Source of the DNA: Symbiodinium natans
Taxonomy: Eukaryota > Sar > Dinophyceae > Suessiales > Symbiodiniaceae
Assembly: GCA_905221605.1 (NCBI GenBank)
Contig: CAJNDS010000458.1
Span: forward strand, 112,001-176,000
Length of the DNA: 64,000 bases
Reading direction: 5' to 3'
Under the pieces are notes generated by a model that was given only the letters and a program-made list of their open reading frames with translations, ran no database searches and was not told where the DNA came from. Made by a program: the position numbers and the translations under genes. Positions 29,238-39,232 of the stretch are shown in pieces (within the stretch, counting starts at the first letter, position 1; each line of letters begins with the position of its first letter).

Positions 29238-29352
29238 CCAGAGAGTCCATATGTAGTACAATGAAGTAAATAGGTACCCCCCCAAAAAACCATACTTAAC
29301 AGGGCTTTGGGGTACCGAGTTGCATAGTCGTACTGCAAATGGACCCTCTGGG
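29238..29352 (+). mobile_element. Inverted-repeat element family A, copy 3
   Basis: CCAGAGAGTCCATATGTAGT at the left, CTGCAAATGGACCCTCTGGG at the right, GGTACCCC core. Diverged. Confidence 0.75.
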
Positions 29353-29463
29353 ACATGTTGGAGTCTTACGCTGCACCGCCAGACAGATGGGGGGGGGGGT
29401 TTAGGGTTTAGGATTTAGGGTTTAGGGTTTAGGGTTTAGCGTTTAGGGTTTAGGGCCTGGAAG

Positions 29464-29505
29464 TGCCATCTGGTGAAGTGCGGCGAGAAGGCCAACTGGC
29501 CCGAT
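29464..29505 (+). CDS. Candidate exon with telomeric-type donor
   Basis: CTGGAAG acceptor, GTTTAG donor, exactly 14 codons CHLVKCGEKANWPD. Confidence 0.5.
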
Positions 29506-29537
29506 GTTTAGGCGGGGTGTGGAGACAGCCCAGACAG

Positions 29538-29601
29538 CACAGGAGTGATGGGAGTCGTGCGCATCAAGGGCCATCAATGCGCTCTAAACTGCCAACCTAG
29601 G
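29538..29601 (+). CDS. Candidate exon with telomeric donor
   Basis: CCAGACAG acceptor, donor GTTTAGGG at 29602; 21 codons TGVMGVVRIKGHQCALNCQP and R. Its phase does not match the previous exon, so they may not be neighbours in one transcript. Confidence 0.45.
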
Positions 29602-29628
29602 GTTTAGGGTTTAGGGTTTAGGGTTTAG

Positions 29629-29734
29629 GGCTATTAGGCCTTACATTCCCCAGGGCCGTTTTAAGGGGTTATAGGCTATCCTCAAAGAAGCCCTCGTTTT
29701 GTACTTTGGGGTCAAGATGTAAGGCCTAATAGCC
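29629..29734 (+). mobile_element. Inverted-repeat element with 17-bp perfect ends
   Basis: GGCTATTAGGCCTTACA at the left and its exact inverse at the right, 106 bp, 12 bp before an exon acceptor. Confidence 0.7.
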
Positions 29735-29746
29735 ATATGTTGGCAG

Positions 29747-29795
29747 ATCGTGAGTCCGTTTCTGAAGTTTTGGCTGCGAAAGGATCAGTGTGCAG
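29747..29795 (+). CDS. Candidate exon just after an inverted-repeat element
   Basis: GTTGGCAG acceptor 12 bp after the element 29629-29734, GC donor (GCAG|GCTTCG), frame RESVSEVLAAKGSVC. Confidence 0.4.
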
Positions 29796-30092
29796 GCTTC
29801 GGGCTCAGGGTTTAGGGTTCAGGGTTTTAGGGTTCAGGGTTTAGGGCGTAGGGCTTTGGGTTTAGGGTTTAGGGTTTAGGGAAGGCCCAGAAGCAAGCAC
29901 AGACGTTGAGAAAGCAGCTCCTACTCAACCCTAAGCCCTGAACCCCTCAACCCCCTCAACCCTGACCTAAACCCCAAACCCTAAACCCCAAACCCTAAAC
30001 CCCAAACCCCAAACCCTAAACCCCAAACCCTAAACCCCAAACCCTAAACCCTAAACCCCAAACCCTAAACCCTAAATCCTCTTTTTTTTCAG

Positions 30093-30160
30093 GCACTAGA
30101 TGGCTGCTTGCCGGCGTTCCTGGCGGCGGCGTGCCTCAACCAGGACAGCGGCGGAGAAGG
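30093..30160 (+). CDS. Candidate exon just upstream of a 115-bp element
   Basis: CTTTTTTTTCAG acceptor, GTTGGT donor, frame ALDGCLPAFLAAACLNQDSG. The 115-bp element starts 5 bp after the donor. Confidence 0.6.
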
Positions 30161-30165
30161 GTTGG

Positions 30166-30280
30166 TTTCTTTGTGGTACTTTACTGTAACTTTAGATCCT
30201 TACCTTTTTTGGGTTTATTGTGTTTCTTATTCAGGCAGCTAAACGTTTAATTTATAGCTACCCTCCTGAGTGCAGCCAAG
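30166..30280 (+). mobile_element. 115-bp element family C, copy 2
   Basis: TTTCTTTGTGGTACTTTACT... CTGAGTGCAGCCAAG, directly after the donor of exon 30093-30160. Confidence 0.75.
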
Positions 30281-30419
30281 GTTTACACAGGGGTGGGTTT
30301 AGCGTTTAGGGTTTGGGGTTTAGGGTTTAGGGTTTAGGGTTTGGGGTTTAGGGTTGAGGGTTTGGGGTTTAGGGTTTAGGGTTTGGGGTTTAGGGCTTGC
30401 GGGTTTTCGGGCCCTTGAG

Positions 30420-30477
30420 GTGGGCCAACGGAGGGATGAAGCGGCTTCCCAAGACCTTGCAACCGATCGAAGCCAGA
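30420..30477 (+). CDS. Candidate exon
   Basis: CCCTTGAG acceptor, frame GQRRDEAASQDLATDRSQ, end unclear. Confidence 0.4.
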
Positions 30478-30780
30478 AATCCTAAGAACCCTCACCATGG
30501 AACCCTACACCCGGGTTTAGGGTTTAGGGTTTGGGGTTTAGGGTTTAGGGTTTAGGGTTTAGGGTTTAGGGTTTAGGACAAACCCCAAGCACAAATTAAC
30601 ATAGGGGTCGGAGCAATTGCGAATAGTACTCGCGCACACCCCAAAACCTAGACCCCTGTTCCAAAAGCCCTGAACACCCCCAAACCCCTAAAGCCCCTAA
30701 ACCCTCAACCCTCAGGCCTAGACTCTGATTCCTGAACCCGGAACCCTAAACCCTGAAACCCTAAACCCCAAGTCCTATAT

Positions 30781-30908
30781 CACCCTAAACCCTAAACCCT
30801 AAACCCTAAACCCTAAACCCTAAACCCTAAACCCTAAACCCTAAACCCTAAACCCTACACCCTACACCCTAAACCCTAAACCCTAAACCCTAAACCCTAA
30901 ACCCCACA
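30781..30908 (-). repeat. (CCCTAAA)n array
   Basis: About 18 units with two CCCTACA. Confidence 0.95.
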
Positions 30909-30917
30909 CCCTCGAAG

Positions 30918-30982
30918 TCTTTCACCAGGCCATGCCAGGGTCCCTTCCGCCGGAGCTACGCCACGCACTGCAGACTCAGGCC
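30918..30982 (+). CDS. Candidate exon with telomeric donor
   Basis: CCTCGAAG acceptor after a C-strand array, donor GTTTAGGG, 21 codons FHQAMPGSLPPELRHALQTQ and A. Confidence 0.6.
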
Positions 30983-31284
30983 GTTTAGGGTTTTAGGGCT
31001 TAGGGCTCAGTGTTCAGGGTTTAGGTCTTAGGGCTTAGTGTTCAGGGTTCAGGGTTTAGGGTTTAGGGTTTAGGGTTTTCGGCTTTAAGGTTATAGGGTT
31101 CAGGCTGAAAGGGCTTAGGGCCCCATAAGGGTGTTGAGGGTTTGGGGTTGAGGCCTTGGGGTCTTGTGAGGCTGGGTTTAGGGTGACTCCGATTGGGACA
31201 CTTCTGGCGATTCGCACGGCCCCATGACATCACTATGTCATTGGTATCACCCCGCCCTCCCAGAATCCCTTTCCATTTGAGAAT

Positions 31285-31306
31285 ATGTATATATATGTAT
31301 GTATAC

Positions 31307-31350
<44 letters not shown>
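31285..31350 (+). repeat. (TA)n microsatellite
   Basis: TATATG/TACGTA then a long TA run and T12. Similar TA tracts are at 17098-17128, 21058-21108 and 46188-46216. Confidence 0.95.
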
Positions 31351-31714
31351 TTTTGCATTTAGAGTCAGGGATCCAGGCTTCAGGATAAGGTTTCAGGGGG
31401 TCGCAGGTGAGGGGATAGGGGAGGCTTGAGAGTTCCCGAAAGGGTTTGGGGTTTAGGGTTTAGGGTTTAGGGTTAGGGTTCCAGGGCTGGCCATGCCCGT
31501 CCCAGACAAGGTCCCAGGAAAGGGGCCGGGCCAGGGGGAGGTCTCAGGGCGTCCCGCAAGAGAGTTTTGAGGGCTTAGGGTTTAGGGGTGTAGTGGGTTT
31601 TCGGGCTTCGGGCTGAGGGTCTTCTCAGGGAGTTGTAGTTTTCTGTAGAGTGGGCATAGCGTTGCCATGGGTTTTGTTGCGTATTGTCTGTAGGCCAATC
31701 TTGCTCTTTCTTAG

Positions 31715-31759
31715 TAGGAAATTCCTCCTATGCATCAAGGATATTGGTTACGAGAGCCC
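31715..31759 (+). CDS. Candidate exon
   Basis: CTCTTTCTTAG acceptor, GTTTCC donor, frame GNSSYASRILVTRA. Confidence 0.45.
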
Positions 31760-31919
31760 GTTTCCTAATTCACCACCCTAGGCCCTAAACCATCTTAAGC
31801 CCTAAACCATCCTAAGCCCCAAACCCTAAACCCCAAACCCTAAACCCCAAACCCTAAACCCTAAACCCTACACCCTAAAACCTAAACCCTAAACCCTAAA
31901 CCCTAAACCCTAAAACCAG

Positions 31920-32011
31920 TGCGTAACCGCTTCTCGTGTCATGTGTCTCAAAGACGAGGTGCTGCCGCCCGTTTTGGGAGCTGCAGCTGCGCAGCAGGCT
32001 TCTTTGCAGCC
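31920..32011 (+). CDS. Candidate exon
   Basis: A C-strand array ends AAACCAG (acceptor). Frame CVTASRVMCLKDEVLPPVLG and on. A GTTTTG donor at about 31972 or a later end are both possible. Confidence 0.5.
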
Positions 32012-32160
32012 TAAACCCTATGATTAGGGTTTAGGGTTGAGGGTTTAGGGTTTATAAGCCGTCATACCTGAAACCCAAGCATCCCCAAGAGGGGCTTCGG
32101 AAGGGTTCAAAATGGGGCCCCTGCAGCCGCCGACCCGGGGCAACCTGCATGCACTCCATA

Positions 32161-32305
32161 GTTAGGGTTTAGGGTTTAGGGCTTAGGGCTTAGGGCTTAG
32201 GGCTTAGGGCTTAGGGCTTAGGGTTTAGGGTTTAGGGTTTAGGGCTTAGGGCTTAGGGCTTAGGGCTTAGGGTTTAGGGTTTAGGGTTTAGGGTTTAGGG
32301 TTTAG
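32161..32305 (+). repeat. TTTAGGG array with two TTAGGGC blocks
   Basis: Two separate homogeneous runs of GGGCTTA units alternate with TTTAGGG. The last TTTAG is the acceptor of exon 32306. Confidence 0.95.
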
Positions 32306-32347
32306 GGAGGCCCCCGGAGCTGACCGAAGACCCCTGACTCCATGCCG
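32306..32347 (+). CDS. Candidate exon with telomeric acceptor
   Basis: TTTAG|GGAGGC at the end of a 145-bp G-strand array, GTCGTG donor, frame EAPGADRRPLTPC. Confidence 0.45.
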
Positions 32348-32379
32348 GTCGTGAAGGCTTCTAAGGAGCCCTAAACCCC

Positions 32380-32482
32380 TAAGTAGCTGAGTGAGTACAC
32401 TTTACACTTTTTGGGATACGATAATCTCTACAAAAACTCAAAGTGTACACTTTTGGGGGGGCTTATGAACTCAGCAACTAAG
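32380..32482 (+). mobile_element. Inverted-repeat element, about 100 bp
   Basis: Ends AAGTAGCTGAGTGAGTA and the near-inverse of CTTAGTTGCTGAGTTCATAA; inner palindromic AAGTGTACACTTT. Confidence 0.5.
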
Positions 32483-32507
32483 ACCCTATGCCTTCCGAAG
32501 CCGTACC

Positions 32508-32620
32508 CCTAAACCCTAAACCCTAAACCCTAAACCCTAAACCCTAAACCCTAAACCCTAAACCCTAAACCCTAAACCCTAAACCCTAAACCCTGAACCC
32601 TGAACCCTGAACCCTGAACC
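32508..32620 (-). repeat. CCCTAAA array ending in CCCTGAA
   Basis: Twelve CCCTAAA units then four CCCTGAA. Confidence 0.95.
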
Positions 32621-32631
32621 TGCTCATACAG

Positions 32632-32658
32632 GGGCTTGGCGTACGGAGGTTGGGCCAG
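32632..32658 (+). CDS. Candidate micro-exon
   Basis: CTCATACAG acceptor, GTTTCG donor, frame GLAYGGWA. Confidence 0.35.
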
Positions 32659-33158
32659 GTTTCGGGTTCGGCGTGCTGAGGGTTTAGGGTTCGTGGTTGA
32701 GGGTTTATAGGGCTTAGGAGTTGAGGATTTGTGCATCCAGGGTTTAGGAGTTTAGGGTTTGGGCCTTATGGGGTTTTAGAGAAAAGCCGTGCAGGGTTTA
32801 TGGTTTCGCAGGCTGGGGCGGGAAACAGGGCCCTACCGCAATTCTAATTCGTTCCTGGGGGGGGGGGGGGGGCTAATTTGCTGTATGGAGGACCTGAGCT
32901 CTAAATCCGAAATCCTCTAGAACTCCGATCCCAATTATATAGAGCCATAAGCCCAACTATAGACTCAAGCGTGACTGTAGAACCCTAAGCCCTCAACCCT
33001 AAACCCTGATCACTAACCCTATTGTGGAACCCTGAGTCCCTAAACCCTAAACCCTAAGAGCTCAGCACTTTTCGCAACGCAGCCTGAGGGCTTCAGCACT
33101 CGCTTAGGGTGCAGGGTTTCGGGTTTGAGGACCAAAGCCCACCCAACAAATTCCGAAG

Positions 33159-33206
33159 ATGAGGATCAGCAAACCGGCCTCACAGTTCTCTGTGCTACCG
33201 AAATCC
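33159..33206 (+). CDS. Candidate exon
   Basis: TTCCGAAG acceptor, GTGTCC donor, 16 codons MRISKPASQFSVLPKS. Confidence 0.35.
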
Positions 33207-33467
33207 GTGTCCCTAGACCCTAAACCCGACCCTGAATCTTAAACCCTGAGCCCAGATCCTCGTTGGATGAAGCCCTAGTACCTAAACCAGAGACCTGTTA
33301 GGGGCGGACTGGTCCCGTTGTTCAAGGATTGCGCGCCTTATGCTTTGGTCTAGTGAACAAAGGAAGCCCAGGCTTTAGGGGCTTTAGGGTTCATCAGCCT
33401 ATAGGGCTTTTGGGGTTTAGGGCTATAGCGGCCTTCGGGTGAAGGGGGGGGGCCCTCTGTGACCACG

Positions 33468-34448
33468 ATGCTCCGTGTTTGGGGCATCTCCGGTGAGGAG
33501 CTCCTCTCCACCAGCGCCGAGAGCTTGAGCAACGTGGCCCACCTGAAGCTTTCCTTACGGGAGCGCCACGGATTCCCCCTCTGCCTCCAGGAGCTCCTAA
33601 GTATGCGTGACAGCAGCCGGCTCAAGGATGCTGAGATTCTGGTCGAGCCACTGGAGATGCAGCTGCTCCTCAAAACCTCCGGGCAGAGGGAGTTTGAGGT
33701 GGAGTTCATTCATGCCAGCACCTCGGGTCTCACCGAGGTTGTCCGCTTCATGCTAGCAGCTGGTGCAGACAAGGACTGCTTAGACGATGAGTACAGGTCG
33801 GTTCTCATGCTCGCGTCTGAGAGAGGCCACGTGGAGGTTGCGCGCTTGCTGGTGGAAGCTGGTGCTAACATCGACATGACAGACAATGGGGACTTCGGGA
33901 CAGCTCTCATGCTCGCGTGTGAGAACGGCCATGTGGAGGTAGCACGCTTGCTGGTGGAAGCTGGTGCTGACATGGATATGAGAGACCGTTTTGGCGTGAC
34001 TGCTCTCGTGTGGGCGTGCAAGCATGGCCATGTGGAGATTGCACGCTTGCTGGTGGAGGCTGGTGCCAAGAAGTGCTTGACTGACAACGTTTACTGCAGG
34101 ACAGCGCTCATCTTCGCGTGTGAGAGCGGCAACGCGGAGGTGGCACGCTTGCTGGTGGAAGCTGGTGCTGACATGGACATGAGAGACCAGTTTGGCATGA
34201 CAGCCTTGATGTGGGCAAGTAAGAAAGGCCATCTGGAGATCGCACGTTTGCTGGTGGAAGCTGGTGCTGACATTGACATCAGGGACACCTTTGCCCACAC
34301 CGCTCACTCGTGGGCATGTGAGAAAGACCATAAGGAGGTCGCACGCTTGCTGGCGGAAGCTGGCACGGACACGCACGTCCGTAGTGACACAGATCGCATC
34401 ATCGGGTTCTTGAGCGGCGCAGGCTGCCAGTTTCCTGGTGGAAGTTGA
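33468..34448 (+). CDS. Ubiquitin-like domain plus ankyrin-repeat protein, single exon
   Basis: An intact 326-residue reading frame from ATG 33468 to TGA 34448; a GTG nine bases upstream is in frame, but the ATG gives the usual MLRVWxxSGEEL start. Residues about 1-70 resemble a ubiquitin-like fold (MLRVWGISGEELL start, MQLLL near its end). Residues about 77-305 hold about seven ankyrin repeats with the core TALxxACxxGHxEVARLLVEAGAD. The 99-bp DNA repeats are still similar, which suggests recent repeat duplication. Ankyrin repeats bind other proteins; the partner cannot be read from sequence. This architecture is typical of large intronless families in Symbiodiniaceae and Polarella, so it may be a retroposed or tandemly expanded copy. 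It contains no telomeric repeat, unlike almost everything around it. The C-terminal repeat is degenerate and ends FLSGAGCQFPGGS. Confidence 0.9.
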   Translation: MLRVWGISGEELLSTSAESLSNVAHLKLSLRERHGFPLCLQELLSMRDSSRLKDAEILVEPLEMQLLLKTSGQREFEVEFIHASTSGLTEVVRFMLAAGADKDCLDDEYRSVLMLASERGHVEVARLLVEAGANIDMTDNGDFGTALMLACENGHVEVARLLVEAGADMDMRDRFGVTALVWACKHGHVEIARLLVEAGAKKCLTDNVYCRTALIFACESGNAEVARLLVEAGADMDMRDQFGMTALMWASKKGHLEIARLLVEAGADIDIRDTFAHTAHSWACEKDHKEVARLLAEAGTDTHVRSDTDRIIGFLSGAGCQFPGGS

Positions 34449-34655
34449 CGCCAAGTTCTCGGATCTTGGTGCTGTCGGACATAATTATACAGCTGGAGGC
34501 TTGTAGCGAGGCTCCAAGTGTCCTGGAGGATTGGGGGCTTTTTTTTGCTCAGGATGAACGGTAAGCTGTTTAAGCCATAAACGCTAAACCCTAAACTTTG
34601 GACTCTAAACCCTGGACCCTAAATCCTACACTCTAACCGGCTTAGGGTTCCCTCA

Positions 34656-34865
34656 ATGCCCATCCGTAGCTCCCCCAACCCTTTTGCACAAGGTGCACGT
34701 TGTCATTTCGCAGCTCCATATGTGAGTGTGCGCTGTACCCATAGAGCAAATGAATACATGCCAGGTGCGTGGGCGCAAGAGGAACTGGCTTCTATTCCTA
34801 ATAGGTATCCCCGATTGACCCCCCCCCCATCTGCAGGCACCGACTTCTTGAATAAGGAGCCCTAA
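34656..34865 (+). CDS. Coding-like island
   Basis: A 69-codon frame starting at ATG 34656 (MPIRSSPNPFAQGARCHFAA). CGCAG at 34709-34713 and CCAG|GTGCGT at 34761-34766 could define a 51-bp exon inside it. Confidence 0.3.
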   Translation: MPIRSSPNPFAQGARCHFAAPYVSVRCTHRANEYMPGAWAQEELASIPNRYPRLTPPPSAGTDFLNKEP

Positions 34866-35310
34866 ATGCACTTTAAAAAGCCTTCCTTCTTTACTGTGAA
34901 TCACCCTAAACTTAAACCCTAAACCCTAAACCCTAAACCCTAAACCCTAAACCCTAAAGGAAGCACTCAAAGTCCCGTGCCCTTAGCCGCCTGTACCCTG
35001 AACCCTGAACCCCGAAACCCAAAAGGGACCCTGGCTTCCCAGGACTCCCAGCACCCTTTAAAACCCTAAACTTTGAACCCTAAACTTTAAAACCTAAACC
35101 CTAAACCCTAAACCCTAAACCCTAAACCCTAAACCCTGAACCCTTAACCCTTAACCCTAAACCACCTTCAACCCTGAGCCCTGAGCCCTAAGCCCTGAGC
35201 CCTGAGCCCTAAGCCCTAAACCCTAAACCACCCTCAACCCTGAACCCTAAGCCCCAAGCCCTAAGCTCAAGCCCAACACAGAACCCAGTTTGGGGGTCAT
35301 TACTGTGCAG

Positions 35311-35364
35311 AGATCTGTCGTCGAGATTCATGTCAAGGAGCCAGGGCTGGGCCCCTACAGCACT
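35311..35364 (+). CDS. Candidate exon
   Basis: TACTGTGCAG acceptor, frame RSVVEIHVKEPGLGPYST; end unclear. Confidence 0.4.
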
Positions 35365-35537
35365 AAACCCTCAAGCATTCTAAGGGTTTAGGGTTTAGGG
35401 TGTAGGGTTTAGGGTTTAGGGTTTAGGGTCTAGGACTTAGGGTTTCGGGTTTAGGGTTTAGGGTTACACCCTGAACCCTGCAACCCTATAAAGCCCTCTA
35501 AAGCCCGAGCTCTGTACACAACAAATCGCGAACGCAG

Positions 35538-35692
35538 AGCTCGTGTGCCTAAAGTCGGATGGTGCCTGCCCGTGCACAGTTGGGCCACATATTTTTCAGC
35601 AAGCGTCCCTACAAGAGCTCCTCAACCCGAAAATCATCGGAAGCGTGAAAAGCCCACCCTACACCAAGCCTCTTGTATTCCCGAAAGCCTGA
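35538..35692 (+). CDS. Candidate terminal exon
   Basis: GAACGCAG acceptor; 50 codons starting LVCLKSDGACPCTVGPHIFQ, to TGA 35690. An inner AG after TATTTTTCAG could instead start it at 35600. Confidence 0.5.
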
Positions 35693-35916
35693 ATCCCATT
35701 GAATCCCCAAGACCTTTCCCCCATACAAAACGCAGAACTGAGCTTCAGAGACACCTGAACCCCTGAAATCCTGAACCCCCGAAATGCCTAAACCCTGAAC
35801 CTAAACCCCCAAATGCCCAGACCAAGAAGCGCCTGAAACCCGAAGCACTCCAAAACGCTCTGATTCCCTAAGCCGTAAACCCTAAACCCTAAACCCTAAA
35901 CCCTAAACCCCTTCAG

Positions 35917-35976
35917 GGCTCGGGCCTTGGGGAGCTGGCACTCCTGGGTGGCGCTGCTCTTGGCCACCTGGGCTGA
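35917..35976 (+). CDS. Candidate exon, Gly/Leu-rich
   Basis: CCCCTTCAG acceptor after a C-strand array; 19 codons GSGLGELALLGGAALGHLG, then TGA. Confidence 0.4.
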   Translation, partial: GSGLGELALLGGAALGHLG

Positions 35977-36552
35977 GAAAAGACACGCCCCACACGCAAG
36001 GGTTTAGGGTTTAGGGTTTAGGGTTTAGGGTTTAGGATTTAGGGTTTAGGGTTTCGGGTTTAGGGTTTATAATTTAGGGTTTCGGGTTTAGGGTTTAGGA
36101 TTTAGGGTTTCGGGTTTAGGGTTTAGGACAATTACTAGTTTGGTATTCCCTTCTGGTTCCTCTGTACTTCTAGTACGCAACTCCACAAAACCCTCTTCCA
36201 ATTATTCAGGCCCCTATAATTCACCGGGTTTAGGGTTTAGGGTACGGGGGTTGGTTTGGCCTTGCGTTGGGCTCTCGTTTTCTTATCTGAAATCCTGATA
36301 GGCCCTAAACCCTTTAAACCCTATAAACCCTAAGCCCAAAACCCTATAAGCCCTAAACGCTGGAAGCCCTAAACCCTATAAGCCCTAAGCCCTAAACCCT
36401 AAACCCCTGACAATGATAGCTGGTGGTGGTCTGGTGTTGCCGATCGAGCCCAAACCCTGAAAGCTTTCAAACCCTCAAGAAACTCCCAAACCCCCAAATC
36501 CTTAAGCCCTTGAAACCTGAAACCCTGAAACCCTCCACCATCTGCTCAACAG

Positions 36553-36631
36553 GGCGCTAGAGGTTCTTGTAGGTCGTAGTCTGTTCAGAGTACTTCCTCA
36601 AATCTCCCTGATAAACATCATCCTTATTCCA
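36553..36631 (+). CDS. Candidate exon
   Basis: GCTCAACAG acceptor, frame ALEVLVGRSLFRVLPQISLI and on, ending before a C/A-rich microsatellite. Confidence 0.45.
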
Positions 36632-36722
36632 GAAAACCCCCCCCCACCCCCCAACCCCCACCCCCCCCACCCCCCCCCCCACCCCCCCCCCACCCCCACC
36701 CACCCCCCCCCCCCCCCCACCC
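36630..36722. repeat. C/A-rich simple repeat
   Basis: Runs of C separated by single A, strongly strand-biased. Confidence 0.9.
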
Positions 36723-36989
36723 CTTTCAGAATTCGCAAGACTCTGGTTCTGCCCCTACAGTTTAGGGTTTAGGGTTTAGGCGCCCCCCCCTCCCCCCTAG
36801 TGTCCAAGCTAGCTGCTGGAAACTCGTAATCTGGTGTCGTGACCATGTAAGCAAAGCTCTGCTTGATCGCTGTAATTCAAGGCTCACATGCAAGACAAGC
36901 TGTTTGCGCATGTGTGCAGTATAGTTGGGAGGTCTTCATCAGTCGGGGTGTTCGGAACCCGGTGTTCCCAACACACGAGTAGGTGCAAG

Positions 36990-37352
36990 CTACTTTACAT
37001 AGCACTTACATGGTGCTTACAAGTGCCTGCATATTGCTCACTCGGTGCTTACATGGTGCTGATATCGTGCTTACATGGTGCTTACACGGTGCTTACATGC
37101 TGCTTGTGTCGTGCTTATATGGTGCTTACATGCTGCTTGCACGGTGCTTATATCGTGCTTACATGGTGCTTACATGGTGCTTACATGCTGCTTACACGAT
37201 GCCTATATTGTGCTTACATGGTGCTGAGCATGCTGCTTACATGGTGCTTATATCGTGCATACATCGTGCTTACATGCTGCTTACATGCTGCTTACATGGT
37301 GCCTATCTCGTGCTTACACGGTGCTTACATGGTGCGTACATGCTGCTTACAT
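36990..37352 (+). repeat. 11-bp minisatellite CATGGTGCTTA
   Basis: About 32 units with variants CATCGTGCTTA, CATGCTGCTTA and CACGGTGCTTA. The 11-bp period gives an 11-residue repeat (CLHGAYMVLTW) in every + frame; 252- and 123-codon frames here follow from that. Confidence 0.9.
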
Positions 37353-37700
37353 AGTATTCAGATGCCGTACAGGTTACAGGGCAGCTCCGAGGCACTTACA
37401 AGTGATTCCTGTACCCGCGATTTACACCAAACACGACAACACGAGTGTGTAGTTTCTGGCATGCAGCAATCTGACCTTACATCAAAACCTCCAATTCTGC
37501 TCCTTACATCCTGCTCATATGTACGTCTACGCAGAGGGTGCCATAGAAAGGAAGTAAGGCCTGAAATCCTTGCCGCATGGAGCGGATGCTCCCTTACATA
37601 TGAACGACACCACTTTACTAGTCACTTGCTTCCTCCCCTGATGTGAGGTCGTAATTATGGGGGGAATCTAGGGAGGGGGGTAGTATAGAGGGGGGTAGCC
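37353..37700. other. Unique stretch after the minisatellite
   Basis: The minisatellite frame runs on to 37646. CTTACAT units recur sparsely, so this may be decayed minisatellite. No gene called. Confidence 0.3.
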
Positions 37701-38177
37701 CTAAACCCTAAACCCTATAAACGGGAAGTCGGGGAACGCATGATTTAAGGTTTATAAGGTCATGACTCTATGCAAACCTTTCAGATCCATTGAGCTGCTG
37801 GGTAGGCCTCTGGGATATGTCATATTTTCCCTTATTGAGGTCAAAAGGGATCAAACTCATGAATCTTTTTCAGAGGGTTTAAGGGGCAACCTGGGGGGGG
37901 GGGGGGGGGGGGGGGGGGCAGCCCTAAACCCTAAACCCTAGCTGGCTCAGAGTTGCGACTTTATGAGGGTTCGGGCTGCAAGGTCTCCTCCAGCTGAAAA
38001 GAGTTGAGTTGCCCCCCCTTCCCCCCTCCCCCTCCTCCCCCCTCCCCCCTCCCACCCCCACCCCGCAGTTTTAGGGTTCCGGGTTGAGGGCTCGAATTCC
38101 TATGCTGCACCCCAAACTCTCTGAATCTCAAGCGTTTAGGCTTTTGGGCATAGGGCATACATCCCCAAACCCCCCAC

Positions 38178-38400
38178 CCTCAGGCTTCAGGCTTTAGGCT
38201 TTCGGCTTTAGGCTTTAGGGTTTAGGGTTTTAGGTTTTAGGCTTTAGGCTTTAGGCTTTAGGGTTTTAGGCTTTAGGCTTTAGGCTTTAGGGTTTTAGGC
38301 TTTAGGCTTTAGGCTTTAGGCTTTAGGCTTTAGGCTTTAGGCTTTAGGCTCTAGGCTCTAGGCTTTGGGCTTTGGGCTTTAGGCTTTTGGCTTTAGGGAA
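38178..38400 (+). repeat. TTTAGGC variant array
   Basis: About 25 GGCTTTA units with a few TTTTAGGG; the largest block of this variant. Its opposite-strand counterpart is at 45924-46065. Confidence 0.95.
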
Positions 38401-38507
38401 CTTTAGGCTGTAGGGCTTTAGGGTTGAGGGTTTTAGGGTGTAGGGTTTAGCGTTTAGGGTTTAGGGCTCAAGGCCGCTCGACACACCAAAGTCCTGAACT
38501 GGTGCAG

Positions 38508-38571
38508 GGGCCATGTGCCGCGGCTCCTGCGCAGCTGCATTGTTGGGAGGCGTGGACTGCCATGAGTTTAT
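38508..38571 (+). CDS. Candidate exon
   Basis: CTGGTGCAG acceptor, GTAGGG donor, frame GPCAAAPAQLHCWEAWTAMS. The minus frame here is a shadow. Confidence 0.5.
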
Positions 38572-38784
38572 GTAGGGTTTAGGGTTTAGGGTTTTGGGTT
38601 GTGGGTTGTGGGTTTTGGGGTTTAGCGTTGGGTCTATGTACATAGGAATGAACATGCGTTCATCGACAGGAAGACAGATGCAGCGTTAGCCGGCTCAACC
38701 CAAAACGAAATGCGCAAACCCTAAACCCTAAGCCTAAACCTTAAACCCTGAATTCTACAGTCAATAGGCCTCGAGCCCTGGCAG

Positions 38785-38855
38785 TTTCCGACCCCAGCAG
38801 GGCGCCTGTTTTCTGCAGCCGCGCCGCAGTGCCTGGCGGGGTGCCAAGAATGGCG
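38785..38855 (+). CDS. Candidate exon
   Basis: CCTGGCAG acceptor, GTTCGA donor, frame FPTPAGRLFSAAAPQCLAGC and on. Confidence 0.5.
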
Positions 38856-39153
38856 GTTCGAGGTTTGAGGGCTTCAGGGTTTGGGTTTAGGGTTTAGGGT
38901 TTAGGGTTTAGGGTTTAGGGTTTAGGGTTTAGGGTTTAGGGTTTAGGGTTGTTTCGGGTAGGGCTTTGGAGAGTTTCGGGGTTGAGAGTTTAGAGGTTTC
39001 AGGTTCGAGTCGAGGCTTTCAGGGTTAAGGGCTATGGAGGGTACATGTGTCAGGTTGAGGGTTTAGGCTTGGGACGATGGGTTAAGAGGGTTTGGGGTTC
39101 CCCCCTAAACCCTCAACCCTAAACCCTAAACCCTCAACCCTAAACGTGTTCAG

Positions 39154-39183
39154 GCGCCAGGTGTAGACTTGTCGAGTCAAGAG
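39154..39183 (+). CDS. Candidate micro-exon
   Basis: GTGTTCAG acceptor, GTAGCT donor, ten codons APGVDLSSQE. Confidence 0.4.
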
Positions 39184-39232
39184 GTAGCTCTCAACAACAA
39201 AACCTTGAGAAGCCCAAAACCCCTAGGGTTTA

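Noticed and set aside
33710..34454. Minus-strand frames of 125 and 224 codons over the ankyrin gene
   Set aside because: Antisense shadows of the repeated ankyrin codons.
36888..37646. 252-codon Cys/Leu/His-rich protein
   Set aside because: Open only because the 11-bp minisatellite lacks stops in all phases; no start context or domain.
39001..39020. GGTTCGAGTC T-loop-like sequence
   Set aside because: No A box or stems upstream; the same holds for the copies near 59684.
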